From Carnegiea gigantea (lineage: Eukaryota > Streptophyta > Magnoliopsida > Caryophyllales > Cactaceae), in assembly GCA_029747015.1 (NCBI GenBank), contig JAKOGI010001577.1, positions 84,501 to 148,500 of the forward strand: 64,000 bases of DNA, given 5' to 3'. The notes beneath the pieces were generated by a model, which saw only the letters and a list, made by a program, of their open reading frames with translations, ran no database searches and was not told where the DNA came from. The translations under genes and the position numbers were made by a program. This document shows positions 46,640 to 59,149 of this stretch, piece after piece. Position 1 is the stretch's first letter. Each line of letters opens with the position of its first letter.

Positions 46640-48780
46640 ATGATCGACCAATTAAAGGACCTTTTTTATAGGTTTCATTTCTTCTAGACCAAGTTTCTCA
46701 CAAACCAAGACGGGTAACAAATTCACGCTGGCCTGTAAGCAAAGTAAGGCCTGAGGAAATGTATGATTTCCAATGACAATATGAATGGTAGGAAAATTAG
46801 GGTTCTTGTACTTAAAGGGCATTTGATTTGAGATTATGGAACTCATATTTGCAGCCAAGAAGAATCTCTTGGGTACATGGGTTGGCCCACTTCATGGTAT
46901 AAAGTTCCTTGAGAAACTTAGCATATGGAAGTACTTGTTGTATGACATCAAGTAAAGGAATGTTGAGTTTGACTTTGTAGAATAGCTCCCTTGTCTAATC
47001 AACATATGGTCGAACCTTCTTCCTTTTGTGCCAATGTGAAAAAGGGAGAATAGGTTGGAAAACCCTTATGGGGGGTAGAAGTGGCCTTGGAAAGTGAGGA
47101 GTCAACGATGACCTGAGACTTATCCTCCTTTAGTTGATGCATGTCCATTGGAGAATGTTAACTAGATTATGAAGTGGATATGACAAGAGAATCACCCTTA
47201 TTGGAATGGGGAGGGGTCACATTGACATCGCAATCACTAACATATGTGTCAAGTTTGCTTTCCAATCAAAGTTCAATCACGGAGTTCACCTCTCTCACAT
47301 CATTGATATTTTGACATTCAAAGTAGGGAATGAGAGGCCTTCCCTAGGGTTGGTCTCAGCTTAAGTTAGAAATGTACCCCTCTCTCTATTTGTTGTAGCA
47401 ACTTAAGTGAGTTGCTTACTCATAGTCTTCATCATTTTCTTATCAGACTCCTTTATATCTTTTATCCTCCTCTGTATGTTATTTACTCCACCAGCCATTT
47501 TATTCGTTTCATTGTAACTAGGAAGAAGATGTGATGAGCAACTAGTAGTTGGGGAAGCCCCCTAGGTGCATTATATATTCTCTGGGATAATGGCCTTTTG
47601 TAAGAAGTAACGGATGTGTTTCCTTGAAAACCACCACCTTAAGCATTAGCATCACAGTATTGGCGTCCAGTCCATTATATATTGGGGTGCTTAGACCACC
47701 TTGGATTGAAAGTAGGAGAGTATGGGTCAAATTTAAGCTTTTAGAAAGGTAGACTTGGACTTACTCTTGGCCTATGGCTAATTGTTGGGGGGAGGGGGAG
47801 TAATCAAGATCTGATCTTATGCTTAGTATTGGAAACATGGAACCAACTGGGGAGGTGGAATGGGGTTGTGGGCTTATGAAAGGAGTAATCCATTAAGCAT
47901 GCATTTTAAGCTAGAAAACCTTAAACCAATGTAAATAATATCCAACACTGCATGCAGTCCTTCCCTTTTCTCATTACTTCTAGCATTTATACTTAAGTTT
48001 GAAGTACTTTCCTATTGCAAAGTTTTCTCAGCTAGGCATTTAACAAAGTCCCAAGACTTGGTCTCACTTTTTTGTAGAAAATCCCCTTGACATATAAATG
48101 CTACTATGGTGCAGGTACCTTGGCCACGTCCCCTATAGATAATTTGGCACAAGCACCATTGCTTAAGGCTATGATAGGGACATTAAGCAAACAAGTTTTT
48201 GAATCTTTCTAAACACTTCCAAATTGACTCTTTGCCTAATTGCATAAAGCGGTTTATCTCATTCCTTAGCTTGATCACCTTGCCATTTGAGAAACTGCCA
48301 ATTGGGAAACAATTTGTCAAATATTCCTAGACAAACACATTCGAAGAAGAGATGGAGTTTGAAGAAAGGATTTTTATCCACTTTCCGGCAAGATCCTTCA
48401 AAGCAAAGGGAATGAAACACAATCTAAGAACATTTAGTGGCACATTAGAGAAGTGCATCATGGCACAGGGTTCTGCAAAATCACCTAGAACACATACGCA
48501 TCTTTAACACTGACAAATTTAGGGAGCATGTTGGTATATTGGGTCTAAACTCAAATTGTGCATTATTCCTTAGGGTTGGAAGGCTAAAACACAATAGATT
48601 GATAGACCTTAGAGGACAGAAGATTAGGTTTAGATTCCCTAGAGGGAGGAGGAGGTTGTGCTTCTACTGCGCCTATCGTGGGTTTAAGTTCGAACATGAG
48701 GGCTTAATATCGGGATTAGGAGTTTCAACTTAGATCAATCTCCAACAGTTGGGTGGCATGAACCACGCACTCAATCTCTT
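46640..48780 (-). pseudogene. E5: Gypsy gag-protease remnant
   Basis: On the minus strand Gag motifs (SVKDAYVFLGDFAEPCAMMH, FIPFALKDLAGKWIKIL, NEINRFMQLGKESIWK; about 48510-48190) are followed by a decayed C-terminal region. A protease segment at 46858-46652 follows (PNFPTIHIVIGNHTFPQALL, ASVNLLPVLVCEKLGLEEMK), where the DLG active site reads CLQ. A stop follows SSNVFV. Reverse transcriptase is missing at the junction with E4. Confidence 0.75.
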
Positions 48781-49030
48781 TTTTTTTCGTATTTTTTAAG
48801 TTTTTTATTTTTTAGCGGGTTTTCACTTCAAGCAAAAAACAAAAAAATATTTACACAAAATCAAGTCACAACTGATAGCACATTAATGCCCTTCTCCCTA
48901 ACAACTGCAACAAAATTGTTTTAGAGAATTTTTTAGGGAGAAAGGGATGTCGTACTCTAGGATAGAGGTAATTTGTGACTAATTGCTACTTAATTGTGAT
49001 AAAAAGGGAAGATTAATGAAATTAACCCTA
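48781..49030. other. Leader-like A-rich flank, target of the LINE insertion
   Basis: Continuous with 49721-49827 once the LINE is removed. It is probably the leader of E5 (minus), but no primer site or LTR was found. Confidence 0.4.
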
Positions 49031-49050
49031 TGCTAAACTGTCTAAGATGT

Positions 49051-49700
49051 TAGGAATAGAGTAATCAGGAGCTTAGCTGAAGTGGCCCCTATAGAGGAGA
49101 AGATGAGGGAATCGAGGCTCAGATAGTTTGGCCACGTAAAGAAGAGAAGTTTGGCCGCCCCGGTGCGGAGGTGCGAATTGATCGTCCCCCCCGGTGGAAA
49201 GAGAGGGAGGGATAGACCGAAGAAAAGCCTAGAGGAAGTGGTTAGAGAGGACTTGAGAGTTGCTGGCCTGACGGAGGACATGACTCAGGATAGGAGGTTG
49301 TGGTGGGATAGGATTAGGGTCTCTGATTGTAGGGGACCGGACGCGTAGATGGTAGTGGGTCCGGTGGGGTGGGGGCGGGTTTGGTTTTGGTGTGCTTGTC
49401 TGCAGGTCGTGCTTTTCTGGGATATGACGGCATCTAGTGATGGCATCTAGTGCCCCTGGTGGGTTGAGGTATGTCTATACTCCTTGGTTATTTCGCTCTC
49501 CGGCACATTTTCTCCTCCTTGGTTTTGGTTTGCATTCGTTTTCTCTATAAACTTTTTTTTCAAAAATTGTTTTGTGGGTCTTAAGGAATCGACCTCTCTA
49601 TGGGTAGAAATACCGGTAGGGGTAAGGTTGCTTACAGCTGGATCTCCCCAAACCCCGCAAAAGCGGGACCCACACTGGGAGTTGTTGTTGTTGTTGTTGT
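49051..49700 (+). mobile_element. 5'-truncated RTE-type LINE
   Basis: The insert is flanked by a perfect 20-bp duplication TGCTAAACTGTCTAAGATGT (49031-49050 and 49701-49720). It ends in a (GTT)n tail (49681-49700), the style of tail used by RTE-clade LINEs. Its 5' part encodes the C-terminus of the LINE reverse-transcriptase protein (VAPIEEKM, FGHVKKRSLAAPVRRCE, RPKKSLEEVVREDLR, RRLWWDRI) ending at 49348. TAG at 49124-49126 replaces the Trp of the usual RWFGH motif. About 330 bp of 3' untranslated sequence follow. Confidence 0.93.
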
Positions 49701-49827
49701 TGCTAAACTGTCTAAGATGTGAATAGCAAAATTAATCCTAGGAATCTAATTAAGGGAACTAATTAACACAAAAGGAACTAACGAATATCCACTATTAGAC
49801 TAAACTAACACTCAATCAAAATTAGGG

Positions 49828-50178
49828 GGGGTTTGATAAATAGTTTTTTGGCCAGAAACAGTTTTTAAAACTAAATTTAGCTGTTTCACCTATTCAAAAA
49901 GTTAATTTAGGTGTTTGATAGAATAACTTTTTGGAAGAGTATTTTGGATCCAAAAAGCTAATTTGAAAAAGCATATTTGATGAGCTTTTTAGGAGAGCTT
50001 TTTGGAGAATTAGATGTTCGTTTCGTAACTTTATTAGAAACAACTAATTTTACCAAACAGTTTTTTTACAAATAGCTAATTCAAACAGTAAATACAACAC
50101 AGTTAATTCAAATAACAAATAGCTAACAGCTAATACAAATCGTTAACAACTAATAACTGTTTGCCAAACAAAACCTAA
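49828..50178. mobile_element. MITE (hAT-like ends)
   Basis: The ends TAGGGGGGGTTTGATAAA and, reversed, TAGGTTTTGTTTGGCAAA are imperfect inverted repeats. The inside is rich in AGCTAATT / AACAGCTAA words, as in plant hAT-type MITEs. A clear target duplication was not seen. Confidence 0.6.
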
Positions 50179-50891
50179 AACCAGTCTAACTTCCACATAT
50201 GCTTGTATATATCAAAAACATCACATAAACACTCAAGGGGATCATTTGGTTAGACATGGCTACAGCAGTGCAAACTTTCTTTTTTGAGAGAAATGCAAAC
50301 TTTTACTCAAAATCAGATCACCATAATAACAGAAAACATCTTAATTATCCAAACAATCCATCGTAATTTTAAAAAACAAAAGAGAGAGAATTAAGACATA
50401 TTACACACAACACTGATGATAAAAAATGCTAACTATAATCTTGATATTGTTTCCAAATCATCCAACTAATTCCAAATTACAAGATCAGCTTCAACTAATT
50501 ACTTTTCAGTGTGGATTCTGAGCTAAAAGATGTTAACTTAAAAAAAAGGGAAGTAGAAGAAAGAAGATTAAAGAAGATGAAAAGAAAATGAAGCTCGGGA
50601 ACTACGAGAGAGATTAAGGACTCTAACCTTCTACATGTGAGTCCTTAGTTTTCCCACACCCTTTTTCTTATGAAAAGCATCATTTTGGGTGTGGTTTTCA
50701 TGGGTTAAAAACAAAGTATGGGGGAGATCTTGTGTGTGTGTTTATATATCTATATCTACATGTAGAGAGAGAGAAATAGATGGATAGAGACAGAGAGCAA
50801 AGAAAAGCAGTAATTAGCAAAAGAGCGCTGAAAAAGTTCAAAGGAAATGAAAGAATTAATCTTTCATTCCTTAAAATATGAGACTAACAAG
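50179..50891. other. Unassigned sequence with GA microsatellite
   Basis: No coding or transposon signature was found. A GT-, then GAGA-rich stretch lies at 50730-50800. Confidence 0.4.
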
Positions 50892-51453
50892 TAGAGTTGG
50901 GTGATAGGTTAGGTCGAGTCGGATTCGTATTCATATCGAACTTAAACAAATTAAGAATATCTCGATCTAAACCTAACCCGTTTATTATACGAGTTGGAAA
51001 GTCTTGACCTGTACCTATTGAATTCTTAAATGGGTTGACTCGCTTAACCCGTTTAAGACAAAAGGGTCGAGTTCAGTCACCTAATTACCCATATATGCAT
51101 AACATTTTCGGCTAATACATAATTACATGGCATTAAAAATTAAGTTTACATATCACATTAAACAATTACTCTCTAAAAGTCATCCGATTCATCGTAATTC
51201 ACATTTTTATTTAAAAAAATTTTTGTATTCTATTGGTCTAATAAAAAGGTAGGGATAAATGATAAATAGGAAAATGAGTTGATTTGTTTACACATTTAAC
51301 TAAACAGGTTAGATAGATACTTTTTCATGTTAAGAATCTTGACCTGAACATAACTCATTTAATTAAATGGGTTGAAAATTTGTATTCAAATTCACTTAAT
51401 TTCGTGTCAATTTCAAGTTGGTAATTGTATCACGTTAATTTTGCTCAATTCTA
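50892..51453. mobile_element. hAT-like non-autonomous DNA element
   Basis: The ends TAGAGTTGGGTG and (reversed) TAGAATTGAGCA form an imperfect inverted repeat. The flanking 8-mers CTAACAAG (50884-50891) and ATCACAAG (51454-51461) match at 6 of 8, the duplication size of hAT elements. The inside has the AACCCGTTT / GGGTTGACTCG words that recur in such plant elements. Confidence 0.55.
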
Positions 51454-51479
51454 ATCACAAGAGACTTGGACAGAGAATG

Positions 51480-52000
51480 ATTGCTGCAAAACTATGTAAA
51501 AGCCCTGAACGTTGAAAAGAAGACACAAAGGGAGAGCCTAAAGCTGCATTTACACAAAGTACAGATATGAATGTGTCACGATCGTGCCATTCGACACGTG
51601 CAGACCATGCTACCATATATTTTTTGACACACAGAACATGCTGGCACGATTATGCCACACAGCATGGTCAACCCGTGCCAAGTCTATGTCTCTTTATTCT
51701 TCTTGATGGCTGCTAGCACGATGATATTGCATTGTGGCATGGTCCTGCTGCTCCTATGAGTGTCCTTAGCCCTGCTTGACTTCTCACTCTTTCTGTAAAT
51801 GGGCTTAGTCTACTCTATTTTGCCTCTTTTGCTGTCCAATAATTGAGGTAGCACTTCTTAAATCTGTAGCTATAAACATATAAAATTTTATGAGTTTTCT
51901 AATCTAGATCTTATTAGGAGCTAAGTCGGATAGAGAGAAATAAACTCCCGTTAGAGCATCACCCCGTCCGAAATTGAAAGTGAAATTTTGGGAATATGTC
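51480..52000. mobile_element. Possible chromovirus LTR fragment
   Basis: Repeated GTGCCA/CACGA words (CACGATCGTGCCATT, GGCACGATTATGCCAC, CATGGTCAACCCGTGCC) resemble the GTGTGGC-rich part of plant chromovirus LTRs or leaders. No ends or coding were found. Confidence 0.25.
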
Positions 52001-52537
52001 AAAATAAATATCAAACGGAATTTATATTGTGGAAATCATTTTTTAACCAATGAAAATATTAATGTCTTTGAAAAAGGGAACTTTTACAATATAATGGGAC
52101 TAGAAAAATGGATGTTTTTGATATTGAATATGGGATCGAGGAAGCAACCTGCATTACAATCCAAAAATTAAAATACAAATAGTTTCATTTTTTTGAAAAT
52201 AAAATTACAAAAGTAGTTAATTTCAAAAATAAGAAAAGATAACTTGCAATGACATAAGAAACATTTTTAAATAAGTAACTTATTGTGGTGGTTTATTTAT
52301 TTTGATAAATTAGTTTGATCAAAAGTACAGTGACCAAGTATATCCAGTTTCTTCATTAGTTTGTCATTAATTTTCAAGTTGGTTTAGTGGCAGTGAGCTT
52401 GTGATTTACTTTCTTCCCCATCTCTGTGAACTAACCTTGAAGTGATGCGATTACAATCGTGTACTCATGGTAAAAACTTATCGTTATCAAAATTCACAAC
52501 AACAATTTTAGAAGCTACATTACGGAAACTTGTAATA
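52001..52537. other. AT-rich stretch, nothing recognised
   Basis: No motif, repeat boundary or gene could be supported. It directly precedes the TRIM at 52538. Confidence 0.4.
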
Positions 52538-53071
52538 TGTTAGAGTATGAAAGTAGGTATTGTCCCACATTGATAAAATTTAAAAAATATGATAGTGGGT
52601 GTTGTCCCACATTGATGAAATTAAAGGGCTTGAGCATGTATACAAGCTTGTGAGTTACTCCACCCATTACCAATTGGTTTTGGGATGGAACCTCATTTGA
52701 GCTTATGTGCATCACTCGTTGTTGAAAGCCCAATTAATATAAAAATTTAATATGGTATCAGAGCGCGTTGCTCGATCTTGAGTTGCCACCGTCCCCGTTT
52801 GATTAAAATTGTGTGCACGTGTTGTGCCTTGTTAATAGCCCGCACATGAGGGGACGTGTTGGAGTATGAAAGTGGATATTGTCCCACATTGATAAAATTC
52901 AAAGAATATGATAGTGGGTGTTGTCCCACATTGATGAAATTAAAGTGCTTGAGCATGTATATAAGCTTGTGAGTTACTCCACCTATTATCAATTGATTTT
53001 GGAATGAAACCTCATTTGAACTTATGTGCATGACTTGTTATTGCAAGCCTAATTAATATAAAAATTTAACA
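52538..53071 (+). mobile_element. TRIM (terminal-repeat retrotransposon in miniature), 534 bp
   Basis: Two 215-bp LTRs (52538-52752 and 52857-53071) start TGTT(A/G)GAGTATG and end TTTAA(T/C)A. The 104-bp middle begins with TGGTATCAGAGCGCG, a tRNA-Met primer site directly at the LTR edge, and ends with the purine tract GAGGGGACG. Flanking 5-mers are TAATA and TAATT. Inside each LTR the phrase TTGTCCCACATTGAT occurs twice, about 46 bp apart. There is no coding capacity, so movement would need another element's proteins. Confidence 0.93.
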
Positions 53072-53989
53072 TAATTCTAGACTAGATAGGTGCTGGACTA
53101 CTGGTGTTATTGCTTAAAAACTGTCAATCGCTACTCCCACTGCCGTTGCTGACCATGCTTTTAGTCTGTATTCCATATCTATATATTTTTTTAAAGAATT
53201 TATTGGGCCTCGGGGCATTTTGTATCAACTCCTTTCCTGCATCCCTTGTGCTCCTGGTGGCAAATGCTCTGGGAAATATGCAAGAAAAAGGCGTAATTAA
53301 AAGAAAGTCAATAATTAGCAATTAGAGTTATTTTGCGGTAACTTGTTTCCCAATTTTCATCTTTTGTGGCAGAATTGTTATCATATAATCTCCTTTCCAA
53401 CATTTAGGTGACTTTTATTTGCAACTCCCTATCCCTTAGCTTAAAAATGGTTATCATGTAGCCTCCTTTTTTTCAATCAAAAATTTGAAGATGAAGGCAA
53501 TAAATAATAATTCCAAAAATAGTAGATTACAAATAAGACGTAAGTTAATGAGAAGGGGATGCATTATTTTACGGCATCAAGTTGGAGGAGTTAGATAACT
53601 GCTTCCCCCCCCCCTCTCCAATTACCGAAGACAGAAACAAAGGCCAAAATAGAGACTATGTCGAGTAAAACATAACAAAAAAATAGGGAGCAAAAGAAAA
53701 ATAAAAAAAAAGTGGAGATTTAGTAGAATGGGAAATCAGAAGAATATATAACAATTCAAAAGTAGTTTTCTTCACCAATCACCTCATTTCTTAATTCCAA
53801 ATCTGTTTCTTCCAAGGCCAAGTACAATATAGTCAATTCATCATAGAGCCTAAAAAGATCAAACAGATCATATGAGTAACAAGGTATTATAAACTTCCAA
53901 GTCTTACCTCACTATATTCACCACTGGACAACAGGAGATGTTGGACCGCCCTGTCATGCCATGTTCTTCTGAACTTCCTCAACGTTCAC
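53072..53989. other. Unassigned sequence
   Basis: Overlapping open frames on both strands at 53104-53325 lack any family motif. The remainder is AT-rich. Confidence 0.4.
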
Positions 53990-54720
53990 ATAACAAAGTT
54001 TTTGATGAGCGCAAACAATAGAAGGTTGTATAAAGATTATAAAGTGATTCTGAGTGAGCCCCTAATAACTTACCATGGGCTTTTGGTTGTGGCTGTGGAG
54101 ATTAAAATAGTAAAGAAGAAGAAGAGAAGTGTTGGGGACTTTAAAGTTAAATGGGGAAATTTAACTAATAAGAATGCATCTTTGCTAGCCTAGAAGTATC
54201 AAAATAGAAGGCAAGTGGAAAATAGTAGAGGATGCAGACTCAATGTAGGGATAAATGGTGGATTGTACTCGAAGGTCGGCCAAAGAAATCTTAGGAGTCT
54301 TTAAAGGGGCTAGTGGGAGAATAAAGGAGTTTGGTGATGGAAAGAAGAGGTGAGGGAGAAAGTTAAGGCAAAACAAGAGGCATTCAATGCTTTAGTAAGT
54401 GGTGGAATAGAGGAAGAAAAATGGGTCAATAAAGAGAGGTGCAAGATTATGAAAAAGGATGCAAAGAAAGTAGTTGCGGAAGCAAAAAAAAACAATGTGT
54501 ATGAGAGGTGTATCAGAAATTAGAGTCTAAGGAAGGAGAGAATGAGATCTTTAAGCTATTAAAAGTTAGGGAAAGAAGAACTAGCAATCTAGGTATTTCT
54601 AAGGTGCATTAAAGATGAAAACACTAAGGTCCTAATTGAGGAGATCAAAATTCAGAAAAGATGGTGAAGCTATTTCTACAAGCTTTGTAATGGAGACATG
54701 TCTGACTTTTACCATCATAG
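53990..54720 (+). pseudogene. RTE-type LINE fragment (endonuclease to reverse-transcriptase linker)
   Basis: The motifs LYKDYKVILSEPLITYHGL, WKEEVREKVKAKQEAFNALV, EEEKWVNKERCKIMKKDAKK and RCIKDENTKVLIEEIKI fit the segment between endonuclease and reverse transcriptase of plant RTE-type LINEs. Stops and shifts interrupt it about every 40-70 codons (for example TAG at 54191). Neither the reverse-transcriptase core nor ends are present. It lies 4.3 kb from the LINE at 49051 and represents a different part of the protein. Confidence 0.7.
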
Positions 54721-54901
54721 TGAGCACAGGAGTCATGTGAAACAACAATAGTCCAAGTCTAGCTAGGAAAAGTTGAAAATTAAAAATCATTTAGTACTTA
54801 ATTTTATAAATCATTAGACTTTTCTATCCCCTCTCAATGAAAAATGCTAAATCCTAAAGAAATTTGTGAAATCCGTGGTTGCCATTATTGTTGAGCTTGT
54901 G

Positions 54902-55240
54902 TTAATACCATGAGGATGCACACCCTTTCATTGTGAGAATAGCCAACTTGAAGGACTTCTCTTCATTGTATTCTTTTAGTTTGAATATCCTTTCAATAGC
55001 TTGCACCCAATCAAGAAAATTCTTTAAGTTAAGATTTCGATCAAATTTCAATGCTTCAATGTTAAGATCCCAAAGGTCATCCATTGGATGCATTTTTCTC
55101 CTAACTTCTCTATCCCTCATTGTCATAATCCTCATAGGAAGAGGAATAGGAAATATCAACGAGGCTAACATCAAGTTCCCGATTACAGCAGCCTCTTCTT
55201 CCGGGAGAGACGGATCCTCTTACTTGCTCAAGTTCACTTG
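54902..55240 (-). pseudogene. Chromovirus-type Gag fragment
   Basis: The minus strand encodes DDLWDLNIEALKFDRNLN, FLDWVQAIERIFKLKEYNEE and KSFKLAILTMKGCASSWY, the start of the Gag capsid region of plant chromoviruses (Ty3/Gypsy). It is open for about 90 codons and then lost. A primer site for the same element lies at about 55774-55761. This Gag is unrelated in detail to E1-E5. Confidence 0.75.
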
Positions 55241-55760
55241 TTAGCTTTCCCACTTCCTCTTAGAGTTCAAAAATGGCTTTATCTCTCCTCATCCATGGGC
55301 TTACTCAAGAGGAATGCCCCTAGAGTTAGAAGGGTTTCCTTCATTGGCCATGATTGAAAGGTTTCAAGGTCAAATTTAGGGATGAAGGTAGTTGACACGG
55401 GCAGAGGTTGACACGAGGGTGTGACATGAGCTGAATGCGGCTGTGATACACCTTGACATGGTTAAGTAGGGCTTGACAAGGTTAATGTGGCCATGTCAAG
55501 CTCTATTTAGGAGCTTTTTCACTGTTCTTGTGGGCTTTTTTTGGGAATTTTGGTTATCTTTTGGTTTCGGATTGTGTTTGGAGCTGTTTTAGGGTTCTTT
55601 ATGGACTAAGAAGGGCCTATCAAGGTGCATAGGTGAGAGAAATTTGGTGAACCCAATGTGTGTTTTTCTTTTTTCTTTTTCAGGTGGATAGGGTGAGTGT
55701 TTTGATTGAATATAGATATGAAGGTTTTGATTGAACAACCAACGAAAATAAGAGCCTCTA

Positions 55761-56640
55761 GCTCTGGTACTAACTTGATGAGGATGATTCCTCAAACCGA
55801 AGATCATGAACAGTTAGGAGAAATCCAAAAAGAATGGATGCTCTTCCTTAAATTCAATTTCTATCAATGAAGGTGATAGTGAGATTAGAGTCCAAAATAG
55901 AAATTCCTAGATAAGATAATCACGTTCCACCCAATCTCTTTCACAAGGTTTAGAGCCACTAAAGAAAAATTTTAAAAGAAACACTCTAAATCACCAGTCT
56001 AGAATAGAGACAAACATTAAGAAATTTTAGAGAGAAGTCAGTCTTTTGCCTTCCATTTCATCATCAACTCAAATATAAAGATACATTGAGAGAAATAGAC
56101 CTATAAATACTGAAAATAAGGAGAAAAGGCTGATATATTAATGGGGCAAATGGACAAATGAGAGTTCTACAAAACATCTTAAGAAATAAATCAAAAATCT
56201 AAATACAATGACAAATTTCATGAGCTGTAGTTTTTAGGATTTCTCTTCTATATTCTAGGAAGGTTCTACAGAGTAGTACTCAACCAATGGGAGTATTGCC
56301 ACTTGAAGTTTTCTTCCTTCATGGGTGTGGATTCATTCCGTTTAAGGAAATTGCAAGGTTTTTAGATGCATTTCCCCCGAGTTAGACCAAACCTAGGTTG
56401 CTTCAAACTGAATTTTTGCGCACATTCTACATAATCTTGATCATTTCTCTCTCAAATGGAATCCAATGTGAACTTTTAGCTTAGGGGGCTAAACTAGAGA
56501 TCTAATGGAAGTAAATGAGCCAACACCTTAGGTAAAAATAAATTTTACCCAAATTTAGCAAAATTATCGACAAAAAACCTGCACTATAGGAGTTGAGGTT
56601 TCATCATTTTAAAGAGAGAAAGCTCCACTGAATTCTTATA
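55761..56640 (-). mobile_element. Chromovirus primer site and 5' LTR region
   Basis: On the minus strand TTAGTACCAGAGC (55773-55761) is a near match to the tRNA-Met primer site. The LTR edge (CATCA) lies at 55776-55780. Upward the sequence is LTR-like, with TATTTATAGG near 56110 (minus). The outer end was not located, so 56640 is arbitrary. Confidence 0.45.
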
Positions 56641-59149
56641 AAATGGCCAATGAAAGATTGATGATTGTCACAACTTCAATAGTATATCTTAGTCATTCTT
56701 TCTTTCTACTTTCAAACTCTTTTCTCATTCTCCTTACGGCCTTTGTAGTGATTGAAGTTTCATCCTCAATGACCGATATATTAAGCCCCCCCCCCTCCAA
56801 ATCTTCTTTAGCATTCATCGTTAGAACAGGAGAGTCCTACTTAGTTTGGCTTTGCTGCTTTTCAGTGTGCATAAGTAGTTGATTTCTTTTCATGCATGTC
56901 ATTTTCCTTTCTCTTTCAATCCTTATTCCTCCTACTCTTCTCAATAATCTAACTGCCCAACCCATGGGTGTTGTCAAATTGCTTTAAACCATCAGTAGAA
57001 GATTCAATCTCACTACTTGCCTTCCAATGAAGAATTTTCTAATGTAAATTGGATGGGTTTTTGTGTTTCCAATTTAGTTGAAGAATCGTTTTACTACTAT
57101 CTGAACAAGCTTGTTGATATATGTGAGAAACCTCCATATCGGACACGTGATTCTCAACATTTTGAGGGATACTTGCATTTCCATTTCCCTTAGTGCAATT
57201 GTCAGCAACCTTCTGAACTAATTCTTGCTTTATTTACAATCAAGTTGTCATCTTCTGCCCTCACAACTGTGCTACCGTCATTTTAGATTACGCTAGGAAC
57301 CATTGCCACTTAAGAATTCGTCTTCTAAGAGCTCCTTTAAAAAATTTGACCCAGTTGACACTTAATTCTCCGCCACACTACAACCAAATATTATGTAATT
57401 TAGATAGCTCCTGGTATAGCTTCTTTTTTTAAAAAAAAAAAAATCAAATAATATAACTTCTTTTTCCAGGATTAGATCCTTATTAATCAAACCAACCAAA
57501 ATGAAAACATGACAGGCTTTCGACTACTTTATTGCATACTAGCGCTGCAAAATCATTCACGGAGCCTTGCTTTGCGAGCGAGGATGACACTAACTACTTC
57601 TGGATAATAAGAGAAACACACATTGTAATCAAGCTAGGATGCTCCATCATAATTGTTCTCTTTTAACAGTGTTACACTAAAATTGAAATCATTCAATTTT
57701 TAATAACCAGTGATTTTCAATATTAATTAAACTAATTGACTTTTTTACATTAAGTTGTTCGTATTTGGCATAACAAATTTTATAATATTGTGACAGATTC
57801 AACTAAAATTCATCTTTTGCTTAAGAAATTTAAAAATTTTATTATCTTCATAAAATTTTATGAAAACCTCAAATTCCTTATTGAATAAGAGTTGTGTTTT
57901 GCAGGATTTGTTTTCTCACACTGATGCCTAGCCCTTGCGCTATTGTCTTCACCACAATTTTGTCTGATTGCCCCAAGAGAATATTGCTATCCAGTGATCT
58001 TGTCTTGTTTCATCTACAGGACAAATCTAAGCTTCAATGCATTTATCAAATGAATAGGAAAAGCCCCACCAACAGAACAATAACTAACACAGATTTAAGA
58101 TTTTCAACTTGAAATCTCAAACGCATCAACTATGCCACATAACAAGTTGGCAAAGGGAGACAAACAGCATCAACACACAAGAACTCGGTCTTCCAGGTCC
58201 CCAAAGAACAAAGACAAAAAAAAAAAATCAATCTTTGGAGCTCTGTTTGATCCTGAGAGCAGGTTGAAATCTACTGGATGGGGAGGTAAAACTGCATCTT
58301 TGGCTTCGACTATAAAACTGCATCTTTGGCTCAAAAACACGTTAAAATAATGGCATGAATACATGACGTGCCCGATATGAATGAGTACGTACAGCAATGA
58401 AGTTTGACAATGCATGAGGGAAAAACACTCCAGCAACTGCAAATACACAAGGGAGCTGATGAACCCACAAAGAGATCACACATACCACGGCGATTATTCT
58501 CTTTTGAAGAAGATGTCCTTCCCCCTTCAAATTTTAATTCTTGTTTGCTCGTAAAAAATTGTCAACTCGTAAATATTCAATTCTTTACTTTATTTATATT
58601 TTTCCTTGAGCCATGACTCAGGTCATTTTTCAATTCTAGAGCCTAATTCATTTATCCAATCTCCTTCCTTATTTTCCAAATGGATAATGCCTTCTCATAT
58701 TTTTTATTGGATTTTTTCGTCGATCTTGACAACTGCAAATACACAAGTGGTTCATTTGTAACTCGCTAAAGCTATCAAGCCATAAAAGTAAACCAGCGTC
58801 CAGTTTGGTAAGACCATACAAAATCCTTTTCACTTGTTACAGAAAAAGATGTGGGAAAAATAACAATAATAATACAAAATTAAACAGTACAAATAACTGG
58901 TACCCACCCTGAAACACCACTGGCTTTAGTTATATTTTCAACATCTGTTTTGAAACATCATAAGTGCTTTCTTTTTTGGGGGGGGTGGTTCTGAAATGAC
59001 AGCCATGCTCAACAAACGTAACGCTGCTCACATCTTGATTTACAAATTGGATCAACACATAGTTGTAATTTGTGGTGTCCTTCGAGGTTTAATAGGTACA
59101 TTTAGAAAGGAAAACCGTTGGCATAAGTCTTCCTTGATGCCACCGCTAA
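56641..59149. other. Unassigned intergenic stretch
   Basis: Scattered open frames (56643-56882, 57894-58112, 58132-58350 plus; 58170-58530 minus) carry no recognised motif. 56900-57330 read on the minus strand is vaguely like a LINE ORF1 tail, but this is too weak to call. No RNA gene was seen. Confidence 0.4.

Noticed and set aside
52538..53071. Cassandra-type TRIM with 5S rRNA promoter
   Set aside because: No 5S-like sequence is visible in the LTRs.
58132..58350. Small basic open frame
   Set aside because: No recognisable domain, splice context or codon evidence.
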